Notes: a model not told the origin generated them from the letters alone. A DNA stretch of 64,000 bases from Arthrobacter sp. C9C5 (GCF_013359735.1 NZ_JABFMX010000011.1:62001-126000); one strand, 5' to 3'. Shown: positions 27,682-37,947, counted from the stretch's first letter. Made by a program: numbers and translations.

Positions 27682-29085
27682 GTGGCGTTGCTGGACCGGT
27701 TCCCCAGGCACATCTTCAGCTCGCGCGGCTGGGGCCTGTTGGGAGCGGGCGTCCTGTCCCTGCTGGCCGCTCAACTACTGGGCCGCCGCGACCTGCTGGC
27801 GCTGGCGCTCCTGTTGCTGGCCCTGCCGCTGCTGTCCCTCGCCGGCACGCGCGTGCTGAAGCCGCGGTTCCGGGTCTACCGCGAGTTCAACCCATCCCCG
27901 GTGGAGACCTCCGCAACGACCACCGTCAAGCTGGCGGTGGCCCGCACCGGTCCGGGCAGCGGCCTGGCCCTGATGGAGGAGCAGTTGCCGTCCCGCTTCG
28001 GCCAGTCCCCGGTGTTCCGCTTCCCGGCGCGGACCGCCGTCGCGGGGACCAGCCGCTACGAATACCAGCTTCGGAGCGCGAAACGTGGCCAGTTCCTGAT
28101 CGGGCCGGTCACGGCCGAATTCAGCGACCCCTTCGGGCTCTCCGTGCACCGGCACGCGATCGACGCCGGCGACGTCCTCACGGTGACCCCCGCCGCCGTC
28201 GAGCTCCCCGCGACCGGGCTCGCGGGCGCACGCGGCCACGACGGCGTCACCGCGACGCGGATCCGCGCCAACCCCAGCGACGACGACGTCATGACCCGCG
28301 AGTACCGGCACGGCGATCCGATGCGCCGCGTGCACTGGGCGGCAACCGCCCGGCACGGCTCCCTCATGGTGCGGCAGGAGGAATCCGTCACGACTCCGGA
28401 AGCGACGATCATCCTGGACCAGCGCTTCCAGGCCTACGCGCAGGGCGCCGGCTATGTTTCAGGCGGCGCGGCTGCGGACGGGCATGAACTGGTCACCAGC
28501 GACGCGTTCGAATGGGCCGTCACGGCCGCGATGTCCATCAGCGCCCACCTCGGCGAGCGCAACTACGCGCTGCGCTGCCTGGATCCGGCCGGGGATCCGG
28601 CCTTCCTGAATTCGCCCTCGGCGCCGGAGCCGGAGACCGACGAGTACGCCGGGGCCGGCGGCCTGCAGTCCATCGCGGAGAGCCTGGCCGCCATCGCGCT
28701 CAGCGGTCCGCGCCACGCCGCCGCCGACGCCGGGCCGCAGCCCTTCGACGACCGGTTGATGGACAAGCTCTCCGCGCACCGGTTGCGGGGGCCGATCCTC
28801 GCGATCCTGGGCCGTCTCTCGCCGGCGGAGGCGCGCGCGCTGGCCCCGGCGGCGGGGTTCGGCGCGAATGCCTTCGCCCTCCTGGTCACCGACCGCGCGG
28901 CTGACACCGGGCCGGTCCTGGAGATCCTGCGCCGCAGCGGCTGGCGCGCCGTCGCCGTCTCCGCGGCCACCCCGCTGCCGGCCGCCTGGTCCGCCTTCGA
29001 CCAGGACGGCGCCGCCGGGCTTCCGCCGGCCGCAGGATCAGCGGCGGCCGACGGAGCGCGGCCCGTCGCGGGAGGCCGGCGATGA
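27682..29085 (+). CDS. DUF58 domain-containing protein
   Basis: A 467-residue membrane-associated protein. It has two hydrophobic segments within the first ~50 residues (GLLGAGVLSLLAAQLLG, LLALALLLLALPLLSLAG), then a beta-rich part. The DUF58 core follows near residues 190-235 with DDDVMTREYRHGDPMRRVHW, which characterises the family. The partner of MoxR in the same operon, it starts 15 bp after moxR with GTG at 27682 and overlaps the next start by 4 bp (ATGA). Biochemical role not established. Confidence 0.92.
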   Translation: MALLDRFPRHIFSSRGWGLLGAGVLSLLAAQLLGRRDLLALALLLLALPLLSLAGTRVLKPRFRVYREFNPSPVETSATTTVKLAVARTGPGSGLALMEEQLPSRFGQSPVFRFPARTAVAGTSRYEYQLRSAKRGQFLIGPVTAEFSDPFGLSVHRHAIDAGDVLTVTPAAVELPATGLAGARGHDGVTATRIRANPSDDDVMTREYRHGDPMRRVHWAATARHGSLMVRQEESVTTPEATIILDQRFQAYAQGAGYVSGGAAADGHELVTSDAFEWAVTAAMSISAHLGERNYALRCLDPAGDPAFLNSPSAPEPETDEYAGAGGLQSIAESLAAIALSGPRHAAADAGPQPFDDRLMDKLSAHRLRGPILAILGRLSPAEARALAPAAGFGANAFALLVTDRAADTGPVLEILRRSGWRAVAVSAATPLPAAWSAFDQDGAAGLPPAAGSAAADGARPVAGGRR

Positions 29086-31592
29086 CCCTGACCCCACAGC
29101 GCAGCAAGGCACCGGGACCGTCCGCGCCCGAGCCCGGACGGCCCTCCGTCCCGGTGTCCGGCGCGGCCGCCGGGCCGAAGGGTGCCGGCGTCGAGCCCTG
29201 GGCAATGGGGCTCGCCGTCGCGGTGGCCGTCGCCGGCGCGGCGCTGGGGCTCAACGGCGTGCTGCGCGGCTGGGCCTGGTACCCGGCAGCGCTCACCACG
29301 GTTTTCGCCGTCGCGCTGGCGATGGCGGGGCTCCGGGCCCTACGGCTGCGCGGCGTCCTGGTCGGCGCGGGAGGCTTCGTGGCGCTGGCCCTGGTCCTCA
29401 CCTTCACCTTCTTCCGCCAGCACAGCATCGCCGGCTTCATCCCGTCCGGAGACACCATGGCCCAGCTGCTGAGGTACCTGCGGCGGGCCAGCGAGACCGT
29501 GCTCGCCGAGAGTTCACCGGTGGCGCCCAACGCCGGCATCGTCCTGCTGGTCTGCGGGGTGCTCGGCCTGGTGGTGATCCTGGTCGATGCCCTCGCCGTC
29601 CCGCTCGCGCTGCCGGCGACCAGCGGACTCGGGATCCTGGCCATCTTGGTGGTTCCGGCCATGGTGAAACCGCAGAGCGTCGGCTGGCTGGGCTTCACCG
29701 GCGCCGCAGCGGGCTACCTCATGATCCTGGCCAGCAGCCACTGGTTCCACCCCAACTCCCGGACCCGGGCGGACACGGCGCGCAATCCCGGCCAGCTCAA
29801 ACGCGCTTCCCTGACCGGGGCGATGGCGCTGGTCCTGACGCTGCTGTTCCAGCTGGCCATCCCGGGCTTCGACCAGGGCATCTTTCCGCAGGGATCCCGG
29901 CTGAATCCCTGGGGATCGGCGAGCGGATTGAACCCCATGATCAGCCTCGGCAACAGCCTCCGCAGCCCCACCGGCGACGGACGGATTACCTACGCCACCA
30001 ACGCCTCCCAGGCGCCGTACCTGCGCTCCGTCACCGTGGACAGCTTCGACGGCGATGCGTGGGCTCCGGACGACCGTGACGCCAGCCGGCAACCGGGCAC
30101 CGGAAGGATGGACCCGGGCCCCTCTCCCAGCGTGGAAGAACAGGTCCGGGTGGTCACGGCCGTCAACACGGGCCAGTTCACGAGCCCGTACCTGCCCGCC
30201 CCCTACGCGCCCGAGTCGGTGAACGGCCTGACCGGCCGGTGGAGCTGGGATCCGGCCACGCTGAGCATCAAGGGCGTGGACACCAACTCCCGCGACCAGC
30301 AATACGTTGTGGCGTCGGTGGCGCCGAAGCTCACCCGGGCCGTGCTGGCTGAATCCCCGGACAGGACGCAGGCAGTGCCGGACACCTTCACCCGGGTCCC
30401 CGCCAGCGTCCCCCAGATCGTGCGGCAGACCGCGGACACGGTCACGGCGGGAAGCCGCAGCAACTACGCCAAGGCCATGGCGATCCAGCAGTACCTGCGT
30501 TCCGCGCAGTTCAGCTACTCGCTCCAGTCCCCCGTCCAGGGCGGCTACGACGGCAACGGGCTGTCCGTGCTGGCGGACTTCCTGGCCCAGAAGAGCGGCT
30601 ACTGCATCCACTTCTCCTCGGCGATGGCCGTGATGGCGCGGCTGGAGGGGATCCCGAGCCGGGTCGCCGTCGGCTACGCTCCCGGACGCGCCACCGGGTC
30701 CACCGTGACGATCCCGGGCCTGGGGGCGCTGCCCGAGTATGAGGTGGACGCCCGTGACGCGCATGCCTGGCCCGAACTTTACTTCCAGGGCGTGGGCTGG
30801 GTGGCCTTCGAGCCGACCCCCTCGCGCGGCGTGGTGCCGGGCTACGCCACCGAGCCGGCGGCGCGCAGCGGCGCCAGCACCAACGAGAACAACGACGGCC
30901 TGATCCCCGAGGATGATCTCAAACCCACGGCGGCCCCTGCCCCCGCCCCGTTGCCGTTGCCGGCGGCCGCGGGTGGGGACGGGTCCGGCAGCAGCCTGGT
31001 CCCGCTGCTGTACGGCGGCGGGCTGTTGCTGGTGCTCCTGCTGCTGGCGGCCCCGGCGCTGGCGCGCGGCGGCCTTCGGCGGCGGCGGCTCAAGGCCTCC
31101 GGCTTGTCGGGGGCAGCTGCCCCGGCCTGGGCGGAGCTGCGGGACCTGGCCACGGACTTCGGGATCCCGCCGCACAGCAGCGAAACGCCGCGGCATTTTT
31201 CCGCCCGGCTGCGCGGTTCGGCGGCGCTCGGCGAGCCGGGCGGCGTGGACGCCCCGGCCCACGCTGCCGTGGCCTCCCTGAGCGGCGACTTTGAACGCCA
31301 GCGGTACGGCCGCCCCGGCACGGACTCCCCGGCGGGGAACTCCCTGCCGGACTCCCTGCGGGGCTCCCCCGCGGACAGGGTCGAACTGGTCCGGGACGCG
31401 TTCCGCGCCCACGCTTCGTGGTGGACCCGTTGGCGCGCCACCTGGCTGCCGCCGTCGCTCACGGCCCGCTGGCGGCGCCGGGCATGGACACCGCTGCGGG
31501 CCGTTTCGGTCCCGGCCAGGGAAGCCGGACGCGGCGCCGCGGAGTCCTGGTCCAGGGTCCGCGACGCCGTCCGCAGGCTCCGCCGAAGCTAG
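29082..31592 (+). CDS. transglutaminase-like membrane protein (TgpA/DUF3488 type)
   Basis: An 836-residue protein. About six to seven transmembrane segments occupy residues 35-290. A periplasmic transglutaminase core follows with CIHFSSAMAVMARLEGIPSR (catalytic Cys), then ARDAHAWPELYF (catalytic His) and WVAFEPTPSRG (Asp/Glu region). A further transmembrane segment near residue 640 and an Arg-rich cytoplasmic tail (DUF4129-like) end it. Third gene of the MoxR operon. Its stop codon TAG shares the tetramer CTAG (31589-31592) with the stop of the convergent aldehyde dehydrogenase. Confidence 0.93.
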   Translation: MTLTPQRSKAPGPSAPEPGRPSVPVSGAAAGPKGAGVEPWAMGLAVAVAVAGAALGLNGVLRGWAWYPAALTTVFAVALAMAGLRALRLRGVLVGAGGFVALALVLTFTFFRQHSIAGFIPSGDTMAQLLRYLRRASETVLAESSPVAPNAGIVLLVCGVLGLVVILVDALAVPLALPATSGLGILAILVVPAMVKPQSVGWLGFTGAAAGYLMILASSHWFHPNSRTRADTARNPGQLKRASLTGAMALVLTLLFQLAIPGFDQGIFPQGSRLNPWGSASGLNPMISLGNSLRSPTGDGRITYATNASQAPYLRSVTVDSFDGDAWAPDDRDASRQPGTGRMDPGPSPSVEEQVRVVTAVNTGQFTSPYLPAPYAPESVNGLTGRWSWDPATLSIKGVDTNSRDQQYVVASVAPKLTRAVLAESPDRTQAVPDTFTRVPASVPQIVRQTADTVTAGSRSNYAKAMAIQQYLRSAQFSYSLQSPVQGGYDGNGLSVLADFLAQKSGYCIHFSSAMAVMARLEGIPSRVAVGYAPGRATGSTVTIPGLGALPEYEVDARDAHAWPELYFQGVGWVAFEPTPSRGVVPGYATEPAARSGASTNENNDGLIPEDDLKPTAAPAPAPLPLPAAAGGDGSGSSLVPLLYGGGLLLVLLLLAAPALARGGLRRRRLKASGLSGAAAPAWAELRDLATDFGIPPHSSETPRHFSARLRGSAALGEPGGVDAPAHAAVASLSGDFERQRYGRPGTDSPAGNSLPDSLRGSPADRVELVRDAFRAHASWWTRWRATWLPPSLTARWRRRAWTPLRAVSVPAREAGRGAAESWSRVRDAVRRLRRS

Positions 31593-33088
31593 CCGGCGTA
31601 GGGGTCGGCGATGCCGATGTACTGGGTGTAGAGGTATTCCTCGATGCCTTCGAGGCCACCCTCGCGGCCCAGGCCGGACTGCTTGACTCCGCCGAACGGT
31701 GCGGCCGCGTTGGACACGACACCGGCGTTCAGGCCCAGCATGCCGGTTTCTAGGCGTTCGCCCATCCGGATGCCCCGGTTGAGGTCCTTAGTGAAGACGT
31801 ACGCCACCAAGCCGTATTCGGTGTTGTTCGCGAGCCGGACGGCCTCGTCCTCGGTGTCGAAGGTGATGATCGGGGCGACGGGTCCAAAGATTTCCTCGGA
31901 CAGGATCCGGGTGCCCTCGGTGACGCCCTTGAGGATGGTGGGCTGGTAGAAGTAGCCGGGGCCCTCGACGGCGGAGCCGCCCAGGACGGCGACGGCGCCC
32001 GCGGACAGCGCGTCAGTCACCAGCTCGTGGACCTTGTCGCGGCTCTTGGCATCGATCAGCGGGCCGACCTTGGAGTCCGCCTCGGTGCCGCGGGCCGTGG
32101 TCATGCCCTTCATCTTCGCGGCGAATTTCTCCGCGAACTCGTCGGCCACGGACTCGTGCACGATGAAGCGGTTCGCCGCGGTGCAGGCCTCGCCCATGTT
32201 CCGCAGCTTCGCCAGCATGGCGCCGGCCACCGCGGCGTCGACGTCGGCGTCCTCGAACACCACGAACGGCGCGTTGCCGCCGAGTTCCATCGAGGTCCGC
32301 AGCACCGTCTCGGAGGCGTCCGCGAGCAGCCGGCGGCCGACCTCGGTGGAGCCGGTGAAGGAGAGCTTGCGGAGGCGGGAATCCTTGATCAGCGGGCCGG
32401 TCGTGGCGCCTGCGGTGGAGGTCGGGATCACGTTCAGCACGCCCGCGGGCAGGCCGGCTTCCAGCATGACGGCGGCAAAGAGCTGCGAGGTCAGCGGCGT
32501 CAGGTTCGCGGACTTGAGCACCATGGTGCAGCCGGCGGCGACGGCCGGGGCGATCTTGCGGGTGGCCATGGCCAGCGGGAAGTTCCAAGGCGTGATCAGC
32601 AGGCAGGGGCCCACCGGCTTCTTGGTCACCAGGAGCCGGGACTTGCCGTCCGGGGAGACCGAGTAGCGGCCAAACGCGCGGACGGCTTCCTCGGAGAACC
32701 AGCGCAGGAACTCGGCGCCGTAAGTGACTTCGCCGCGTGCTTCGGCCAGCGGCTTGCCCATCTCCAGGGTCATCAGCAGCGCGAAGTCCTCGGCCCGTTC
32801 GGTGACGAGCTCGAAGGCGCGGCGCAGGATCTCACCGCGCTCCCGCGGCGGGACCTTGGCCCAGGACTCCTGCGCGGCGGCGGCGGCGTCCAGGGCGGCG
32901 GCACCGTCCTCGGGACCGGCGTCGGCCAGGCTCAGCAGCACCTTGCCGGTGGCGGGATCCTCGACGTCGAACGTCTTGCCGGACGCGGCCGGACGCCACT
33001 GTCCGTCAATCAGCAGGCCTGTCGGCACGGACGCCAGCAGTGCGGCCTCGCGCTCCGCGGTAACGGTGGGCTGGGCAGTTACAGTCAC
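31589..33088 (-). CDS. NAD(P)-dependent succinate-semialdehyde dehydrogenase (aldehyde dehydrogenase family)
   Basis: A 499-residue aldehyde dehydrogenase. Visible features are the cofactor region LITPWNFPLAMATRKIAPA, LSFTGSTEVGR, the catalytic Glu in SMELGGNAPF and the catalytic Cys in MGEACTAANR. Overall similarity is to GabD-type enzymes that oxidise succinate semialdehyde to succinate in 4-aminobutyrate breakdown. No transaminase gene is adjacent, so the substrate is inferred from the family only. It is the sole gene between convergent tgpA and rsmI (199 bp upstream). Confidence 0.9.
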   Translation of the reverse strand: MTVTAQPTVTAEREAALLASVPTGLLIDGQWRPAASGKTFDVEDPATGKVLLSLADAGPEDGAAALDAAAAAQESWAKVPPRERGEILRRAFELVTERAEDFALLMTLEMGKPLAEARGEVTYGAEFLRWFSEEAVRAFGRYSVSPDGKSRLLVTKKPVGPCLLITPWNFPLAMATRKIAPAVAAGCTMVLKSANLTPLTSQLFAAVMLEAGLPAGVLNVIPTSTAGATTGPLIKDSRLRKLSFTGSTEVGRRLLADASETVLRTSMELGGNAPFVVFEDADVDAAVAGAMLAKLRNMGEACTAANRFIVHESVADEFAEKFAAKMKGMTTARGTEADSKVGPLIDAKSRDKVHELVTDALSAGAVAVLGGSAVEGPGYFYQPTILKGVTEGTRILSEEIFGPVAPIITFDTEDEAVRLANNTEYGLVAYVFTKDLNRGIRMGERLETGMLGLNAGVVSNAAAPFGGVKQSGLGREGGLEGIEEYLYTQYIGIADPYAG

Positions 33089-33287
33089 AATGACTCCCTC
33101 GTCAGCAATGGGTTCGGAAAATTTTCTGATCAGCCCCGCGCCGGCTTGCGCCGCAGGGCTGGACTACTGCCACGGTACTGCCGGGCTCTCCGGGGTGTCT
33201 ACGCATGTGCGCACTAGACCAGGCCGGATCTGCTGTGCAGCTGCACAAGGGCGGCGCACGCCCGCTGCCCGCGGCCGCAGCCCCGCG

Positions 33288-34205
33288 TCAGCGCGCGGCG
33301 AGGACGGCGGAATAAAGTTCGCGTTTGCTGACCCTGGCGTCATCGGCCACCGCGGCGACGGCCTCCTTCAGCCGGATGCCCTGGGCGATCAGCGCGTTCA
33401 CGGCCGCGACCTGGTCCTCCGGCCTGCCCGGCTCCCGCTCGGGCGCACCGCCCACGACGACGGCGATCTCGCCCCGGACCTCGTTGGTTTCGGCCCATTG
33501 GAGCAGTTCGCGCAAGGTCCCGCGGATGACCTCTTCGTAGGTCTTGGTAAGTTCCCGGCAGACGGCCGCGCGGCGGTCGGCGCCGAAACGTTCGTGCAGT
33601 GCCCGGAGCATCGGCTCCAGCCGGTGCGGCGCCTCGAAGAACACCATGGTGCGCCGCTCGGCGTCGAGGTCCGCGAGCCGCGAGGTCCGCTCCCCGGCTT
33701 TCCGCGGCAGGAAGCCCTCGAAACAAAAGCGGTCCGTCGGCAGCCCGGACAGGGCGAGCGCGGTCAACACGGCGGACGGGCCCGGAACGGCGGTGACGGT
33801 GAGCCCGGCGGCGACGGCGCCTTCGACCAGGCGGAAGCCGGGGTCCGAGACCGAGGGCATGCCGGCGTCGGTCACCATGACCAGCGTCTTCCCGGAGCGG
33901 ACCTGGTCCAGGAGTTCGCCGGTCTTCGCTGCCTCGTTGTGCTCGTGGTAGCTGATCACCCGGCCCGCCACAGTGATGCCGAGGCTTTGCACCAGCCGGT
34001 GCAGCCGCCGGGTGTCCTCGGCGGCGACGATGTCCGCCGTTTCGAGCAATCCGATCAGCCGGGCGGAGGCGTCGCCGACGTTGCCGATCGGAGTGGCGGC
34101 AAGCACGATCCGGCCCGGTCCGGCGGCCGTCCCCGCTGCTGGAACGGCGTCGGCGGAGCCGGGGGCCGGGGAATTGCCTTGGGAGGTGCTTTGTTCGGGA
34201 TCCAC
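33288..34205 (-). CDS. rsmI: 16S rRNA (cytidine(1402)-2'-O)-methyltransferase
   Basis: A 305-residue tetrapyrrole-methylase-fold enzyme that 2'-O-methylates C1402 at the ribosomal P site. Signatures are VLAATPIGNVGDASAR, AEDTRRLHRL, MVTDAGMPSVSDPGFRLV, VPGPSAVLTALALSGLP and VFFEAPHRL. An N-terminal Pro/Gly/Ala-rich extension (about 30 residues) precedes the fold. It is divergently transcribed from the protein mannosyltransferase, as in mycobacteria. Confidence 0.96.
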   Translation of the reverse strand: MDPEQSTSQGNSPAPGSADAVPAAGTAAGPGRIVLAATPIGNVGDASARLIGLLETADIVAAEDTRRLHRLVQSLGITVAGRVISYHEHNEAAKTGELLDQVRSGKTLVMVTDAGMPSVSDPGFRLVEGAVAAGLTVTAVPGPSAVLTALALSGLPTDRFCFEGFLPRKAGERTSRLADLDAERRTMVFFEAPHRLEPMLRALHERFGADRRAAVCRELTKTYEEVIRGTLRELLQWAETNEVRGEIAVVVGGAPEREPGRPEDQVAAVNALIAQGIRLKEAVAAVADDARVSKRELYSAVLAAR

Positions 34206-34264
34206 CCCACCAGCCTACTGCCGGCGGGCGCGCGGGACCGACGATCACGGCCGCGAAAGGTAGC

Positions 34265-36022
34265 ATGGGCAACGTGACGCAGACCCCCATGCGGCCTGCC
34301 GAGGCCGGTTCAGCCGCATCCGTGCCCGCCGACAGCAGCCCGGACAGCACCCGCCGCCCCGCCCGGAGGCCGGACCTGTCCGGCACCGGCCGCAACCTCG
34401 AGGGGCACCGCTGGATCAGCCGTCCCGGCGAGGCGTTCGACGTCGGGGACCTGACAGAGCGGCTGATCGGCAACATCCGCAGCTGGCGCGACTATCCGCC
34501 CTCGCTGCGCCTGTGGTTCTGGCTCATCCCGGCCCTCACCGCGGTGCTCGGCGGAATCCTGCGCTTCGTCCGGCTGGACACCCCGCACAACCTGGTGTTC
34601 GACGAGACCTACTACGTCAAGGACGGCTACTCCCTCCTGGTCAGCGGCTACGAGCGCGCTTGGCCGGACAAGGCCAACGACTCCTTCATCGCGGGCAACC
34701 CCGGGGTACTGCTGGACAGCCCCGAGTACGTGGTCCACCCGCCGGTGGGCAAGTGGATGATCGCCGCCGGGATGTGGCTTTTCGGCCCGGAAAACCCGTT
34801 CGGGTGGCGCTTCGGGGCCGCCCTGACCGGCACCCTTTCCATCTTCCTGCTCGCCCTGATCGCGCAGAAGCTTTTCCGCTCGCTCACCCTGGGCGCCGTG
34901 GCCGGGGTGCTGCTGGCGGTGGACGGCCACCACCTCGTCATGTCCCGCACCTCGCTGCTGGACATCTTCCTGATGTTCTGGATCCTCGCCGCCTTCGGCG
35001 CGCTGCTGATGGACCGCGACGACGGCCGCCGCCGGCTCGCGAAGCGGCTCGGCAGGCAGGCCGCGGCCTCCGCCGAGGGGCGTCCCTCCCGGCTGCGGCT
35101 TGCCGCCGGACCGTGGCTGGGGATCCGCTGGTGGCGACTGGCCGCCGGCGTCTGCCTCGGCCTCGCGGTCGGCACCAAATGGTCCGCCCTGTTCTTCCTG
35201 GCCGGCTTCGGGCTGATGACGGTGCTGTGGGACCTCAGCGCGCGCCGGATCGCCGGCGTGCACGGCTGGATCACCGGCGGCATCCTCAAGGACGGCATCG
35301 GCGCCTTCCTGAGCATCGTCCCGGTCGCGGGCCTGGTCTACCTGGCCACCTGGGCCGGCTGGTTCCGCTCCAGCAACGCGTATTTCCGGCACTGGGCCGA
35401 AACCAACCCTTCGGCACAGTGGGGCTGGCTGCCCGATTCACTCCGTTCGCTGGCCCACTACCACCTCGAGGCCTACAAATTCCATCAGGGCCTGAGCGCG
35501 GACCACCCCTACGAGGCGAGCGCCTGGAGCTGGCTGGTGCTGGGCCGGCCGACGTCGTTCTTCTATGAGTCGTCCAAGCAGGGAACGGCCGGCTGTGAGC
35601 TGCCCAGTTGCACCTCGGCCATCCTCTCGGTCGGCAACCCGCTGATCTGGTGGAGCGCGGCGGTCTGCCTCGGCATCCTGCTCTTCTGGTGGGCGGGCCG
35701 GCGCGACTGGCGCGCCGGGGCCATCCTGGCCGCCGTAGGCGCCGGCTACCTGCCGTGGTTCATGTACCCGGAACGCACCATGTTCTTCTTCTATGCGGTG
35801 TCCTTCGAACCGTTCCTGGTGCTGGCCCTCGTGTACTGCCTGGGGCTGGTCCTGGGCCGGCGCACCGACCCGCTCTGGCGGCGCCGCTCCGGCCTCCTAC
35901 TCGTCGCGCTGTTTGTCGTCGCGGCCGTGCTGCTCTCGGCGTTCTTCTACCCGGTGTGGACCGCGGAACTGATTACGTACCAGGACTGGCGCCTGCGGAT
36001 GTGGATGCCGTCCTGGATCTAG
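34265..36022 (+). CDS. dolichyl-phosphate-mannose--protein mannosyltransferase (PMT family)
   Basis: A 585-residue polytopic GT-C enzyme that O-mannosylates exported proteins from polyprenyl-phosphate mannose outside the membrane. A ~75-residue cytoplasmic N-terminus precedes the first helix (LWFWLIPALTAVLGGILRFV). The catalytic first loop VFDETYYVKDGYSLL carries the D-E pair. Further landmarks are VHPPVGKWMI, HHLVMSRTSLLDIFLMFW and the C-terminal PWFMYPERTMFFFYAVSFEP. This is the orthologous position of the mycobacterial Pmt (Rv1002c). The start is the ATG at 34265. Confidence 0.94.
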   Translation: MGNVTQTPMRPAEAGSAASVPADSSPDSTRRPARRPDLSGTGRNLEGHRWISRPGEAFDVGDLTERLIGNIRSWRDYPPSLRLWFWLIPALTAVLGGILRFVRLDTPHNLVFDETYYVKDGYSLLVSGYERAWPDKANDSFIAGNPGVLLDSPEYVVHPPVGKWMIAAGMWLFGPENPFGWRFGAALTGTLSIFLLALIAQKLFRSLTLGAVAGVLLAVDGHHLVMSRTSLLDIFLMFWILAAFGALLMDRDDGRRRLAKRLGRQAAASAEGRPSRLRLAAGPWLGIRWWRLAAGVCLGLAVGTKWSALFFLAGFGLMTVLWDLSARRIAGVHGWITGGILKDGIGAFLSIVPVAGLVYLATWAGWFRSSNAYFRHWAETNPSAQWGWLPDSLRSLAHYHLEAYKFHQGLSADHPYEASAWSWLVLGRPTSFFYESSKQGTAGCELPSCTSAILSVGNPLIWWSAAVCLGILLFWWAGRRDWRAGAILAAVGAGYLPWFMYPERTMFFFYAVSFEPFLVLALVYCLGLVLGRRTDPLWRRRSGLLLVALFVVAAVLLSAFFYPVWTAELITYQDWRLRMWMPSWI

Positions 36023-36084
36023 GGCAGGATTACTAGCGGAGCCCGCGTCCGCCGGGCCGCGGACCGGAACGGGAGATACGGGTT

Positions 36085-37914
36085 GTGAGAGAAGCTAGCA
36101 CCGGACTGCTCGTCGAGCTGGATCCGGAAAGCAATGTAACGGACCTGCTGCTGGAGCAGCACGCCAAGGATCCGGTACATGCGCTCTATGCCCGCAAGGG
36201 CCCCGCCGGCTGGACCGACATTCCGGCGCAGCAATTCCTGGACCAGGTCAAGGCCCTGGCCAAGGGGCTGATCGCCGGCGGACTCACTCCGGGCGAGACG
36301 GTCGCCGTCATGTCCGCCACCCGGTACGAATGGACCGTGGTGGACTTCGCCATCTGGTTCGCCGGCGGCGTCACCGTCCCCATCTACGAGACCTCCTCCG
36401 CCAGCCAGGTTGAGTGGATCCTGCACGACTCCGGCGCCCGCCGCGTCTTCGTCGAGGACCAGGCGAAGGCCACGCTGGTGCAGGGCGTCCTGGACGGCTC
36501 GGGGCTGCTGGCGGGCCGGGTGCTCGGCGTCGTCCGGATGGACTACGACGGCGCAGCGCCGAACCTTGCCAGCCTGGCTGCCGCCGGCACAGGCGTCAGC
36601 GACGCCGAGCTGGAGCGGCAGCGCTCGGCGGCCGGCCTCGCCGATGTGGCCTCCCTGGTTTACACCTCCGGCACCACGGGCCGGCCCAAGGGCTGCGAAA
36701 TCACGCACGGCAACTTCGCCCTCGTCGCGAAGAACATCGTCCTGTTCCTGCCGGAGATCCTGCTGCAGCCCCACCCCCGGACGCTGATGTTCCTCCCGCT
36801 GGCCCACGTCCTGGCCCGCGCCGTGCAGGTGATCTGCCTCAGTGCCGGGACCACGCTGGGCCACACCTCCAACGCCAAGGAACTGCTGGAGGACCTCGGC
36901 GCGTTCCAGCCGACCTTCCTGCTCGTCGTGCCCCGGATCTTTGAGAAGGTCTATGCCGGCGCCGCGCACAAAGCGGCGCTGGCCGGCAAGGGCCGCCTCT
37001 TCGAGGCCGCCGCCGCCGTCGCCGTCGACTACTCAAAGGCGCTCGACGCCGCCGCCCGCGGCGAGGGCGCCGGTCCCGGCTGGCTCCTGCGCGCCAAGCA
37101 CGGCGTCTTCGACCGGGTGTTGTACCCGAAACTGCGGCAGGCGTTCGGCGGCCGCCTGGGCTACACCGTCTCCGGGGCCAGCCCGCTCAGCGCCCACGAC
37201 GCGCACTTCTTCCGCGGCGCCGGCGTACCGGTGCTCGAAGGCTACGGCCTGACCGAAACGACGGCGCCGTGCACGGCCAACACCCCGACCCGCACCAAAG
37301 TGGGGACCGTGGGCATCCCGGTGCCCGGCACCACCATCAGGATCGCCGACGACGGCGAGATCCTGGTCAAGGGCATCGGCGTCTTCAAGGGCTACCACGC
37401 CAACGAGGCGGCCAACGCCGAAGCGTTCGTCGACGGGTTTTTCCGCACCGGCGACCTCGGCTCCCTCGACGCCGACGGCTTCCTAACCATCACGGGGCGG
37501 AAGAAGGACCTGCTGGTCACCGCGGGCGGAAAGAACGTGGCACCCGGCCCGCTGGAGGAGAAGATCCGCGAGCACCAGCTGGTGGCGCAGGCGGTGGTGG
37601 TCGGTGACGGGCGGCCGTTTGTGTCAGCCCTGGTCAACCTGGACCCGGAGGGCCTCGAGAACTGGTGTGCCGCGCAGCGCATTCCCGTCATGGGCGCCAC
37701 GGAGGCGGCGGCCAACGAGCAGGTCCGGGCCGCCATCCAGGCCGCCGTCGACGATGCCAACGCCTTGGTGTCCAAGGCGGAGTCGATCCGCACCTTCGTG
37801 GTGCTGGACGCCGATTTCACGGTCGAGTCCGGGCATCTAACGCCGTCCCTGAAGCTCAAGCGGTCCGCCGTCGTTCGTGATTTCCAGGACCACATCAACC
37901 GGATCTACGGCTAG
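36085..37914 (+). CDS. long-chain fatty acid--CoA ligase (AMP-binding)
   Basis: A 609-residue ANL-family adenylating enzyme. The P-loop is YTSGTTGRPKGC (near residues 192-203), followed by GYGLTETTAPC, FRTGDLGSLDADGFLTITGRK and the C-terminal catalytic-Lys region. Family members activate long-chain fatty acids with ATP and then form acyl-CoA. The start is a GTG at 36085, 62 bp after the mannosyltransferase, possibly in the same transcript. A strong bidirectional terminator follows. Confidence 0.93.
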   Translation: MREASTGLLVELDPESNVTDLLLEQHAKDPVHALYARKGPAGWTDIPAQQFLDQVKALAKGLIAGGLTPGETVAVMSATRYEWTVVDFAIWFAGGVTVPIYETSSASQVEWILHDSGARRVFVEDQAKATLVQGVLDGSGLLAGRVLGVVRMDYDGAAPNLASLAAAGTGVSDAELERQRSAAGLADVASLVYTSGTTGRPKGCEITHGNFALVAKNIVLFLPEILLQPHPRTLMFLPLAHVLARAVQVICLSAGTTLGHTSNAKELLEDLGAFQPTFLLVVPRIFEKVYAGAAHKAALAGKGRLFEAAAAVAVDYSKALDAAARGEGAGPGWLLRAKHGVFDRVLYPKLRQAFGGRLGYTVSGASPLSAHDAHFFRGAGVPVLEGYGLTETTAPCTANTPTRTKVGTVGIPVPGTTIRIADDGEILVKGIGVFKGYHANEAANAEAFVDGFFRTGDLGSLDADGFLTITGRKKDLLVTAGGKNVAPGPLEEKIREHQLVAQAVVVGDGRPFVSALVNLDPEGLENWCAAQRIPVMGATEAAANEQVRAAIQAAVDDANALVSKAESIRTFVVLDADFTVESGHLTPSLKLKRSAVVRDFQDHINRIYG

Positions 37915-37947
37915 GGACGCGGCGCCCCGGCGCGGCGCGGCGCACGC

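Noticed and set aside
26326..27774. A 482-codon open frame on the minus strand
   Set aside because: Antisense to MoxR, which has complete AAA+ motifs; no recognisable domain in the antisense product.
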